In this document: positions 1 to 7,887 of the stretch, in pieces | How positions within the stretch are numbered: the first letter of the stretch is position 1 | Layout of the letters: every line of letters begins with the position of its first letter | DNA from: Asterionellopsis glacialis | Taxonomy: Eukaryota > Bacillariophyta > Plagiogrammaphyceae > Rhaphoneidales > Asterionellopsidaceae | DNA: 10,072 nt | Direction: 5' to 3' | NCBI GenBank assembly: GCA_014885115.2 | Contig: WKLE02001063.1 | Location: 32,984 to 43,055, forward strand | Notes under the pieces: generated by a model | What the model saw: the letters and a program-made list of their open reading frames with translations, nothing else | What the model was told of the DNA's origin: nothing | Database searches by the model: none | Made by a program: the position numbers and the translations under genes

Positions 1-168
1 TAACTGTTATTCACTGCATTATTCTTACTCACAAGCAAAAAGCAACGGAACGGAGTGTATTGTGTACACTCGAAAAATAGAAAAAAGAGAACAGAACCAA
101 ACGCCCAAAAACCGTCAGCGAACACTCTCATCGTTCACATCTAGTGTAAGATCCACCCAGTTCTAACC
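1..168 (+). promoter_or_regulatory. 5' leader / proximal promoter of the GYP-repeat gene
   Basis: This is non-coding sequence in front of the first gene. An in-frame TAG at 142-144 closes the reading frame upstream, so the ATG at 169 is the first usable start. The start context is favourable (ACC before ATG, G after it). A perfect 7-bp dyad lies at 53-71. I see no clear TATA box or initiator, and the transcription start cannot be placed from sequence alone. Confidence 0.5.
53..71. repeat. perfect inverted repeat, 7-bp arms
   Basis: GAGTGTA (53-59) and TACACTC (65-71) are exact reverse complements around a 5-base spacer. In a promoter or leader this could be a dimeric transcription-factor site or a small RNA hairpin. 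An arm of this length can occur by chance, so function is only suggested. Confidence 0.5.
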
Positions 169-3100
169 ATGGCACCCAAACCGACGGAAATATCCTTCAT
201 AACACATAATCGTAATCGCAATGCTGAAGTTGATGGTAACAGTACATTAGCGCAACCTCGACTTGCACGGAAGGCTTCCGATCGTGCCAAGGATCGTTAT
301 CGCAAAGCTGTGAAACCAACCTTACCCACAGCAAGAGGTCGTTCTAGAGTGTTTAGGACTACACAAATTGATGATCCTATTGATAATCCAATTATGGAGG
401 ATGAGGATGTAGTAGTAGAATCATCACCATCATCCTTATCTATTTCAAATTCAGGTGGCGAAGGTAGTGAAAGATATATATCATTTTCAGGACGTAAAAA
501 GAATCCATGGAATGTGGATGCTGAAGAAGTGGATCCGATTTGGGACCAATTACGAAGATCTGCATTTTATGGAGAAAAGAAACCACAACGAGCAGTAGAA
601 GAAGAACCAGAAGAAAAGAAAGACGAAACAGATGTCTCTACTTTATCACCACAGCAACAAAGAGAAGGAGAAGCGATCATGGACACACTAGGGACCATGT
701 ACCCGTCTGTTCAACGTTTAATTGGGTACCCTATTGAGATTGGTGCCATGTACAAGTCTGTGGAACGTTTGATTGGATATCCCGTGGATCAAGCCATGTA
801 TCCCTCTATTCAAAGTTCTATTGGATATCCTCATAACGAAAAGAGAATTGTTGATGTTAGTGAATGCGGCGTGAAAAATATGGTCAAGTATTGGGAAGAA
901 ACACTTCCTACTCTCAAAGATGGTGCAATTGATGAGTTGGATGTTGAGACACATCATTCTACTGTCACCACAGCTGATGACAAGGATGTCATGTATCCTA
1001 CGATTGTACGAATGCTTGGATATCCTGTAGAAACAGCCATGTATGAATCTGTGGAAGATACCATGGGATATCCTGTCAAGAAAGATATCTTTGATGCAGA
1101 GCAAGCTGCCATCATGGCTATAGCTGTTGCAGAAAGTGTGGTTTCTGAGGAAGATTTAGAAGAAGAAGAAATGGAAAGCGAAATCAAATTTCTCAAAGAA
1201 GAAATAATCGAATCTGCCGCTGATGTATCTAATGTAGAGGAAATGGAAAACGAAATCAAATCTCTGAAAGAAGACATAATTGAATCTGCTGCTGAAGATT
1301 CTGATGTACTTCTTGTCGCTCCTGCTGCTCTCATTGACGCAGATGAGCAAGTAGCATCTGTCAAGGAAGGCAACGATACTGACAGCTACGCCACCGCTTT
1401 CGAAGAAAATTCGGATAACGAAGAAAAACCTCAAGAAGAGGAAGACGCTAATGTAGGAGTAGCAGTTGCAGCTACAGGTGCTGTCATAGTGTCGGCAATG
1501 GTCGTGACCAATAGCGTAGAGGAGAACGAAGACATTATTTCCAACAAAATTTCTGCTGTTGCTACTGCTGGAGAAGACGATGCAGTCTTCGAGAACACTA
1601 CCGAAAAAGAAAAAGTAACTCTTATGGATGATCAAGAAGTTGCTGCAATCGAAAGTGTCTCTACTACTGTTGTGAGTGAATCTGAAGATGATGATGCCGT
1701 CGTCCAGGCCACCACTAGCAGTTCTTCTCCACAGGAGGATCGCATCCCGACTGAGGATGCTGTTTCTCAGGAAAGGGTCGAATCTATTACAGAGGATCAA
1801 AAGAAGGACACAACAATATCAGCAACCGAAGCAGCAGTCATTGCAAGTGCTGCTGTTGCAGGTGTAGCTGCTGCAGTCGGTGCATTTTTCACGAGCGCTG
1901 CTAGTGATACTGCAAGGGATTGCGTTTCAACCAAAGCGACCACACCAGTGAAGAAGGAGGATCACTCTGAAAAGACTATTGAATCACCTTCGACCGTGGA
2001 ATCACCGGTGGCAGCAGATGGTGTAGACGTTGATGCTTCTACTCCTTCACCTGTCAAAGATAACGATATAGTTGCATGCACTCCAATGAAGGATATCTCA
2101 AAAGATGATGTAAAGGCAACTCCACCTACTGTTGCAACTTCTGTTGATTCTATGTCTCCACTGAGCAATGTATCAGTGTCTCCCAATCCAGCAACAAGTT
2201 CTCCTTTACTGAGACCTCGTCTTGTAGTTGCCAATGGTACCATGAGATCATCGAGTGGTAGGAATAGAATCTCCAAACCTCTCGTGATTGCGAATGGCAC
2301 TCGTCGTAGGAGTGACAATACCAAAAAAAATGCAGTCACAGGTCTACAACGAAGGAGCAGATCAACAGGGGCATCAATCGCAACACCTGCACAGGGAACT
2401 CCACCACGCCCAACTACCACAACAACTCCCTTACAACCACGTGCCATTTTCATTTCTGGAGAAAATTTCAAGGAGCAAAATGGTTCTAGTGCACGCAAGT
2501 TGGAGCAAGAGAAGTATGGAGGGGTAGTAGACGATTCTTCCACTGTTTGTAGTGTCCCCTCCATGGATGCGTCTCGTATGGCTACTGCAACTAATCCCAG
2601 CTCCGAAGTAGCTTCTACTCCTGTTGATCCTTACCTTCATGCGAAGAATGCAGGAATATTGTGGCAATCTCTTGTGGGTCAACACGTGAAATTACCATCC
2701 TCTTGGTGGAATGGAGCACGATGCCCTTCCATGGGAATTTCCTTAATCGACGGAAAAACAGTGCCTTCTGCAAACCAATGGAATTATGTAGACCGTAATC
2801 GATTTTACGAGAACGATGTACTTGATGGTCTTGTTCTGGACAAAAATTCTGCTGGTCGACTTTTGTTGCATCTTATAGTTCGCAAAAAGTCATCAGCACT
2901 CCCTCTTGCAGACATTGTTGTGGGTTGTTACCATCCATGTCATAATGATGTTAAAGCAACCAATGCCGGAGAGTGCCGTGTACTCTGGTTGGCTATTAGT
3001 AGCAAATCTGGATGGAATAACAATGTCTTTAAAACAATTTTGGGCGATCGTGACATTATGAAAATTAAGAATAAACATTCTCCATTGGAAGAAGACAAGC

Positions 3101-3388
3101 CAGTTGACAATATGAATCTCCGTGCTGTATTTGGAGATAATCCACCAGTTGAAACTGTCAATATTGTAGACGAGGATCTTAATGAACAGATCAAGGAAGA
3201 GTTGGACGGAATGGACACACCAATGTCGTACTTATTGCTGGAAATGTTTCTGGTAAGTATGGATACAACTGTTAATTTTGTTCGAGCTTGATAACCTGTC
3301 CTTTCACAACCAAAGCTAACTTTGATTTTCTGTTTTCGTACTTCTTCTCTTTTTGTCAAAATAGCGAGGATTTGCGGCCGAATGTTAA
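169..3388 (+). CDS. GYP-repeat acidic protein of unknown function, two exons
   Basis: I read this as join(169..3252, 3365..3388), giving about 1035 residues. I do not recognise the family. From the N-terminus: a basic Arg/Lys-rich segment (about 20-65). Five 12-residue motifs MY-x-[ST]-[VI]-x3-[ILM]-GYP follow, starting at residues 177, 194, 210, 275 and 291. An acidic 24-residue tandem duplication lies at 334-377. Two Ala/Val/Gly-rich hydrophobic segments (about 429-446 and 554-575) are long enough to be membrane helices. A Ser/Thr/Pro-rich disordered stretch with several SP and TP sites spans about 590-820, and a paired LVxANGT motif starts at 685 and 705. From about 815 the composition changes to that of a folded domain rich in Trp, Cys and aliphatic residues (LWQSL, SSWWNG, VVGCYHPCH, RVLWLAI). 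There is no N-terminal signal peptide. The start is the first ATG after an in-frame stop and has a good Kozak context. Without splicing, the frame would end at 3291 with 12 different terminal residues. The gene itself is near certain; its function is open. Confidence 0.88.
697..1074 (+). repeat. five-copy MY...GYP peptide repeat (coding)
   Basis: Five units share M-Y-x-[ST]-[VI]-x-x-x-[ILM]-G-Y-P with no length change inside the unit. Units 1-3 are spaced 17 and 16 residues apart. After a gap of about 54 residues, units 4 and 5 are again 16 apart. Met, Tyr and the Gly-Tyr-Pro end are invariant while the middle positions vary. That pattern suggests selection on a peptide motif rather than recent DNA slippage. 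The first unit reads MYPSVQRLIGYP. I know of no named repeat with this consensus. Confidence 0.9.
1168..1299 (+). repeat. 72-bp tandem duplication in coding sequence
   Basis: Residues 334-353 (beginning EMESEIKFLK) and 358-377 (beginning EMENEIKSLK) are near copies with a period of 24 residues. Both continue EE/ED-II-ESAA. The DNA copies, starting at 1168 and 1240, have drifted by scattered substitutions but keep the frame. The heptad-like Glu/Ile/Leu/Lys pattern predicts a short charged helix or coiled coil in each unit. Confidence 0.85.
2221..2301 (+). repeat. paired LVxANGT motif in disordered region
   Basis: LVVANGT (residues 685-691) and LVIANGT (705-711) are 20 residues apart. Each sits in a basic, Ser-rich context and is preceded by a basic residue or proline. 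This looks like a short linear motif present twice. A looser third match (RAIFISGEN) begins at residue 758. The role is unknown. Confidence 0.6.
3253..3364 (+). other. spliceosomal intron (phase 0)
   Basis: The donor GTAAGT at 3253 follows a complete CTG codon. A CTAAC branch-like motif lies at 3316-3320. A pyrimidine-rich run (about 3340-3357) leads to the acceptor TAG at 3362-3364. The 112-bp length is not a multiple of three and the retained sequence contains an in-frame TGA (3289-3291). Splicing joins the long frame to RGFAAEC and a TAA at 3386-3388. All core signals are present in the right order and spacing, but there is no transcript evidence. Confidence 0.78.
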
Positions 3389-4279
3389 GAAAAATCCACT
3401 AATACACAATTTGGAGTAGGTAAATTAAGTTTTCACTTAACCCAACTTAGATCTTTTCTTATACTTTTCAGGCATATTCTCACGTTCTAGTAAAAGAGTC
3501 TTACAACCGACACTTTTGATCATATACACCAAATGTTTTCATGTTTTCACAAGGGACGAATGATATTTGGTATGAAATGCTGCTAGTGAAACCGCAATTT
3601 TCTAAAATTGTCAGCGTACTTGATAGATTTCCGTCAAGTGTTGAATGCTTCGCATAACGATGGAACACACAGCTGTATCGAACAGTTAAAGCAATTTTGT
3701 TCATTATCGTATTCCATTCTGGAGCGACCTGAAGTACAACTATTTGTACTTGTAGCAAGCTATTAGAAAAATGCTTCTATCTTTGTGAAACCTTTGTGAA
3801 CATATCAAGAAGTTAGAAACTGCCAAACAAAGTAGTCAGTCAATACCATTGTCACTTAATAATGCGCCTCGCATATTCGCCACCATATTGAAAACCACAC
3901 TTACTGAAAAGGTATTAAAGTATCTATATTTACTAATGTCTTGATTCTTCTTTTTACTTTTCAAATGATAACGAGAACTTAATCACTAGCCTCGCGGCTC
4001 CGCCACCGTCTTAGGTACTCATGCGTACGTCCGAAAACCTATTTTCAACCACACATACTGAAAAGGTATCAAATTATCTGTACTTACGGATGTCTCGATT
4101 CTTCTCTTTACTCTCTAAAAAGATAACAAGAATGTTGAAAATGAAAATGAGATGTATTCAATTTTCGAATTATATAAGAATATATTGTTACTTTTTTAAA
4201 AAATAATGTTTATATCTCTGTCGAGTTTTACAGACAGCATCAAACACATTTCCGAAAAATCTTGTTCCAGATAATGATT
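3389..4279. other. convergent intergenic region
   Basis: These 891 bases separate the 3' ends of two convergent genes and should hold both 3' untranslated regions and terminators. The sequence is AT-rich, with only short chance reading frames. Structure seen: a possible small intron-like stretch in the 3' UTR (GTAAAT at 3420, TTTTCAG ending at 3471), a doubled CTTTGTGAA at about 3781-3799, and the diverged duplication at 3862-4132. I see no tRNA, rRNA or intact mobile-element gene. Confidence 0.6.
3862..4132. repeat. diverged non-coding direct repeat, two copies of about 115 bp
   Basis: Copy 1 (about 3862-3977) and copy 2 (about 4021-4132) both begin ATGCG and share a well-aligned core. From CCACAC at 3895 and at 4049, 65 aligned positions show about 10 differences by eye, mostly transitions, and include the block TACTGAAAAGGTAT. 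The first 30 or so bases of each copy align less well and need small gaps. A second motif, GCCTCGC-N4-[TC]-CGCCACC, occurs at 3866-3884 and 3989-4007, so the original unit may have been larger. No reading frame is conserved between the copies. This could be a decayed mobile-element fragment, an old local duplication or paired 3' regulatory DNA. Confidence 0.75.
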
Positions 4280-6646
4280 TTAAATATCATCATCGCTCCA
4301 GTCATCACCCCATCCGTCTCCATCTGCATCGTCGTCGTCATCGTCTTCTAACTTTGTTACGACTGGAGCTGATTCTACCGGTGGCACCTTCACACCACTG
4401 GTGGACTCCGAACTTGTACAGTCATGCGGAGTGGCTTCAGCGCGTGCTTTGGCAACTTCTTCTTCTAATTTGCTAGAAAATTCTGCTTCCTTTTCGATCA
4501 AGATTTGTTGAGCCTTGAAAAGTTCTCCATCCAAACCATCCGCACGACGGGTTGTAAACTCTAGTTTAGCCTTCACTTCTTCGAGTTCCTTTGTTAGTTC
4601 ATCTACTTGTGCTTGGGTAGCAGCAAGGGCACGTTGTATTTCTTCATTTCCAGAACCTGACTCTGCCCTGGCAGCTGTGAGAGCTCCATGCAGTGAGTCC
4701 TTCTGAGCTTGAAGAGAATCCTTCTCCACTTTCATTGCTTGCAATGTTCCTTGTAAATTATCAAGTTCAGATTGCAATTCCGTATTATGGCCTTGAATAC
4801 CAGCCCAGGTTTGCTTATGAGCTTCGGATTGAGAACGTAACTGTTCTATTTCCGCCTTGTCACTTTGTGCTTGATTAAGCAAATCACCCATTTTATCAGC
4901 TGCTTCTGTAATTTGTTCTTGAGTCTGACTGAGTTCGATTTCATTGCTCTTCAACTTTCCAAGTGTTTCATCAAGTTCCATCTGAGTACTTTCCGATTGC
5001 TTACGCAACTGCTCCATTTCTGCAATCATTTCCTCACGGTCCTGTTTAGCTCGGGTAAGTTCAGCTCGTAATGCCATAACTTCATCTTGTATTTTAGAGT
5101 CAAGATCAGCCGTTTGTGTTTGTGATTGAGATTGCAACTGACCAATCTCTGCCTTGGCTGCTTCAAGTTGATTCTGCAATTGTTCAATGTCTGCGAGTCG
5201 TTTTGATTCAGCTTCCTTCATATTCATTTCCGTTTCAGCACGGAATTTATCAATTTCTACATTCTTGGTTTCCAACGATTCTTGCAACTTGGTGAGTTCC
5301 AATTCCTTTGCAAGAAGATCTTCCGTCAAGCTTGTAACTTGTGTTTGATGTTCAGCTACCTTGGTAGCCATTTTTTGTGCAATCTTTTGTGATTGATCAC
5401 CCTGGTCATCAAGATTGGCCTTGATGGCAGCAAGTTCAGAATTCTTTTCAAATAATTCCAATTTTAATTTTTCCATTTCCTCATTATTGGTATTAATGAT
5501 GGGAGGACTGCTACCCTTGTCAGAAGAAGGAGAATCAGGGAGAGCATCTGCCTTTCCTGCCTGGAGTTCCATAATGACTTTTTTCTGCATTTCCACAGTT
5601 TCATGGAGTGAATCGCGTTCTTCTACGGCTTGCGTATACTGCTGTTTCAAGTCATCGAGTTCATTACTTGTAAAATCAATAACTTCGTCATCATCCTTAT
5701 CATCTTCGCCATCATCTTCATCACTACCACCATCTTCTTCTTCTTCGCCATCACCTTCACTGTCAAAGTCTTCATCATCGTCATCCCAGCCAAGTTCTTC
5801 TTCTTCCTCCTCATCCTCTTCGATGTTCTCATCACTATCTTCATCTTCATCAACTGCAGTATTCATAACAAAGGGTGGACGACCTCCTGCTCCAAACAAG
5901 GATGCACCTAAACCTGCGGCTGTTCCACTACCTCCTGCTGTACCCGGCGTCTGCTGTGGTGAAGCTGTATAGGGGTACGTGGGAGGCTCAGAAGTATTGG
6001 TAATGGTAGTAGTTTCTTTCAAGGCCTTGACAGCACCACCAAATAGATTTTTAGCAGCTGTAAGACCACCCGAAATAGCGCGCTTACGTGCCTCACGCTT
6101 ACGTTCCTGTTCAATTTCCCAATTTTTGGTAATACGTTCTTCATCACACCGAAAAAAGTATCGTTGCCAAAAATCTTCATACTTGACTTGTGTTGGGACA
6201 AGTTCTTCAAATTGAACTTTTAACGTATCAGGATGTTCTTCTAAAAGCTTCGCAATTTCATCTGTCTTTTGTTCAACATCCCAATCAGCTAAAAAATCTT
6301 GAAGTTCTACATAATAGGCATCATCCATTTCTCCTCCCTCTTGGTCTCCTTCTTCAGCAGTAGACGTAGGATCAATTGGTACCAGGAATGTTTCCGAATG
6401 ACCCATAAGACGTGATGCTTCATCCTTGGCCGATGCTACTAATCCAGTATCATCAAATCCACCAGATGCAAATTCAATATTACCATCTTCTACACCAATC
6501 ACCATCCCACCATTTTCGTCTTGAACATTTTGACGAACAGCATCATCGTCCGTCAATTTGTCATCAATGGTTGCCAAGACATTTGTAGATTCATCTGCCA
6601 CTGTGGAAACAAATTCCGTTAAATCAGATTTCAATGCGGCCCACAT
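4280..6646 (-). CDS. BSD-domain protein, BSDC1-like, with long coiled coil
   Basis: The product has 788 residues. A DLTEF-containing helix at residues 8-12 resembles the conserved N-terminal motif of BSDC1-type proteins. The BSD domain spans about 112-166 and ends in the hallmark FWQRYFF (159-165). A basic segment and an amphipathic helix with Gly pairs (about 191-211) follow, then a Pro/Gly/Ala linker. An acidic tract (265-323) contains GWDDDDEDFD. A coiled coil of Gln, Glu, Leu and Lys heptads runs about 325-364 and 388-735. The tail is acidic with two Trp (GWGDDWSDDD, 778-787). BSD domains are small three-helix folds found in TFIIH p62, synapse-associated proteins, Dos2 and BSDC1. The DLTEF motif and the Trp/acidic tail favour a BSDC1-type protein over TFIIH. 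There is no signal peptide or transmembrane segment. The start is the first ATG after an in-frame stop, with A at -3. The exact role is not established; a golgin-like tether or scaffold is an inference from the coiled coil. Confidence 0.9.
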   Translation of the reverse strand: MWAALKSDLTEFVSTVADESTNVLATIDDKLTDDDAVRQNVQDENGGMVIGVEDGNIEFASGGFDDTGLVASAKDEASRLMGHSETFLVPIDPTSTAEEGDQEGGEMDDAYYVELQDFLADWDVEQKTDEIAKLLEEHPDTLKVQFEELVPTQVKYEDFWQRYFFRCDEERITKNWEIEQERKREARKRAISGGLTAAKNLFGGAVKALKETTTITNTSEPPTYPYTASPQQTPGTAGGSGTAAGLGASLFGAGGRPPFVMNTAVDEDEDSDENIEEDEEEEEELGWDDDDEDFDSEGDGEEEEDGGSDEDDGEDDKDDDEVIDFTSNELDDLKQQYTQAVEERDSLHETVEMQKKVIMELQAGKADALPDSPSSDKGSSPPIINTNNEEMEKLKLELFEKNSELAAIKANLDDQGDQSQKIAQKMATKVAEHQTQVTSLTEDLLAKELELTKLQESLETKNVEIDKFRAETEMNMKEAESKRLADIEQLQNQLEAAKAEIGQLQSQSQTQTADLDSKIQDEVMALRAELTRAKQDREEMIAEMEQLRKQSESTQMELDETLGKLKSNEIELSQTQEQITEAADKMGDLLNQAQSDKAEIEQLRSQSEAHKQTWAGIQGHNTELQSELDNLQGTLQAMKVEKDSLQAQKDSLHGALTAARAESGSGNEEIQRALAATQAQVDELTKELEEVKAKLEFTTRRADGLDGELFKAQQILIEKEAEFSSKLEEEVAKARAEATPHDCTSSESTSGVKVPPVESAPVVTKLEDDDDDDADGDGWGDDWSDDDI
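5678..5854 (-). repeat. low-complexity acidic tract (Asp/Glu codon repeats)
   Basis: This stretch encodes residues 265-323 of the BSD protein, nearly all Asp and Glu with Gly and Ser. On the plus strand it is rich in TCTTC and CATC triplet runs. It generates long antisense reading frames that are artefacts of base composition. Such tracts usually vary in length between strains through slippage. Confidence 0.85.
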
Positions 6647-7155
6647 GATTGTCCACTATGATAATGAAATGACTTTTTTTAATGAAACAAAAATAATAAA
6701 GAGTTCTTCTTTTGTACTTGAGAAAGCAATCCTGTTTTGATTGCTAGTTGCTATGTGAAATAGAGAAGCACGTGTTTTGAAAATAAGAGCGACAGTGGAG
6801 TCACAAAGGCATTTTGATGTGAGAATCCAGGGGCAGCAATGAGGATGGGCAGTTCGCCAAAAAATTTATGGTTATTACGATTTTTAGGATAATGTATTGC
6901 AGGTTATATTTGGAATACGAAAATGAACAAAATATTCTATTTACAAAAACAGTTCAATATAAAAATAAAAATGAGATCCTCTAGGCGCGCGCGTCGAAAA
7001 TCCTCCTCTCGAGAAGAACGAATCCTTGTGTGATCGAGACGACCGAAAAAAGAACAAATAATACATGACTCCACGATGACACCGTTCTTTTCGGATCCAT
7101 TCTTCCAATCAACGAAAAACATTCATCATAACGATGATAAACGTACCAAAAATAA

Positions 7156-7187
7156 TATCTCTAGGGTTTAATTCGATAAAAGAGATA
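7156..7187. repeat. inverted repeat, 7-bp arms, 18-base spacer
   Basis: TATCTCT (7156-7162) is the exact reverse complement of AGAGATA (7181-7187). It lies in the divergent promoter region. It could be a dyad binding site or be due to chance. Confidence 0.4.
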
Positions 7188-7217
7188 ATGCCAATCCAAG
7201 AAACGTCGTCCCAGAAC

Positions 7218-7238
7218 AACAGTCATCTACTGACTGTT
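7218..7238. repeat. inverted repeat, 8-bp arms, 5-base spacer
   Basis: AACAGTCA (7218-7225) and TGACTGTT (7231-7238) are perfect reverse complements around TCTAC. This is the strongest dyad in the divergent region. TGACTGT half-sites facing each other would suit a dimeric factor such as bZIP, or a stable small hairpin if transcribed. Confidence 0.55.
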
Positions 7239-7887
7239 CGTCTAAAGAGAGATGAACCGAGTTACTGGGGGAGTTTTCTCTCTCTCTTCTTGGTACCTGT
7301 CAACCCGTGAGTGACGCGAGAAGTTCGAAAGTGTCTCTGACACGCCGCCCTCATTCCGGTTACCGAAAATTCGTATCGAAGACAGACGACACTATTCACC
7401 CTGCTTTTCTTCCGGCAAAAGATGCCCCATCCTCCAAAAAAACAGGAAAACAGAAAAGAATGTCCTGTCTGTGTTGTCATCATGTCTTGGTCTATCTCTA
7501 TGTTTTTTCTGCATCCACGAACAGTCTTGTGTCATCAAACATGCACGAACGAAACTACGGTAGGACTAGACTATTACACGTATCGCGACGTTTCGAGAGA
7601 AACTCTGACCAAAGACCATTTGGCATTTTTCGACACTTTTTCAATCTCAGTTGGCGGTAGTACAAACCTACTTGATTTCAACGAAGACAACCAAGCAACC
7701 GTTTTTTTTTGTTCTTTCGCTCTTGGGTGTTCCATCCTTGTTTTGTTGACATTTGCTCTGACACCCTCTTTCAAAGCACCGCAAAACAAACGCGACTCAT
7801 AAAATTGATAAGCAAGACCGAACACCAAAACAAAACCAATTACAATTCATTACGACCCAACAAATACAATTTCTTTCTTTATATACA

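Larger units (their letters stand above)
6647..7887. promoter_or_regulatory. divergent intergenic region (shared promoters)
   Basis: These 1241 bases lie between the divergent BSD and GLTP genes and must carry both promoters and leaders. A CACGTG box (6769-6774) sits about 123 bases upstream of the BSD start and would suit bHLH or bZIP factors. Perfect dyads occur at 7156-7187, 7218-7238, 7331-7343 and about 7588-7601. A GCGCGCGCG run lies near 6985 and a CT run at about 7278-7288. The last 90 bases before the GLTP start are A-rich, unstructured leader-like sequence. A TATA-like TTATATAC directly abuts the GLTP ATG, too close to act as its TATA box. I see no convincing gene, although one 126-codon frame (7422-7802) exists. 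Confidence 0.55.

Noticed and set aside
697..1074. GYP repeats as a pyrenoid Rubisco-linker motif
   Set aside because: Spaced repeats in a disordered chain recall such linkers, but the motif differs from the published ones I know. There is also no plastid-targeting leader.
954..1800. Antisense frames of 139 and 214 codons under the GYP-repeat gene
   Set aside because: They are Ser- or Phe-rich mirror images of the acidic codons of the real gene, with no independent features.
3420..3471. Possible second intron (GTAAAT ... TTTTCAG) after the stop of the first gene
   Set aside because: It would lie in the 3' UTR because the frame ends at 3388. The donor is weaker than at 3253 and 52 bases is short. 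Kept only as a remark in the intergenic entry.
3862..4132. Duplication as a CRISPR array, tRNA pair or intact transposon
   Set aside because: There are only two diverged copies, no spacers, no cloverleaf, no terminal inverted repeats and no transposase frame.
5415..5972. 185-codon Ser-rich frame opposite the BSD gene
   Set aside because: Its poly-Ser stretch is the reverse complement of the Asp/Glu tract. It is a compositional shadow.
6600..6660. Upstream exon for the BSD gene (TAG acceptor-like site just before the ATG)
   Set aside because: Sequence reading TTTCATTATCATAG precedes the start on the minus strand and animal BSDC1 has a longer N-terminus. I found no convincing donor or coding exon upstream, and the ATG follows an in-frame stop.
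7312..7317. TGACGC, resembling a CO2/cAMP-response core element described in diatoms
   Set aside because: One 6-base match about 570 bases upstream of the GLTP start is expected by chance.
7422..7802. 126-codon frame on + with a C-terminal hydrophobic segment (about residues 93-110)
   Set aside because: It lies in the divergent promoter region, overlaps other frames of similar size, has no recognisable domain, and its composition fits the surrounding non-coding DNA. A small membrane protein is possible but unsupported.
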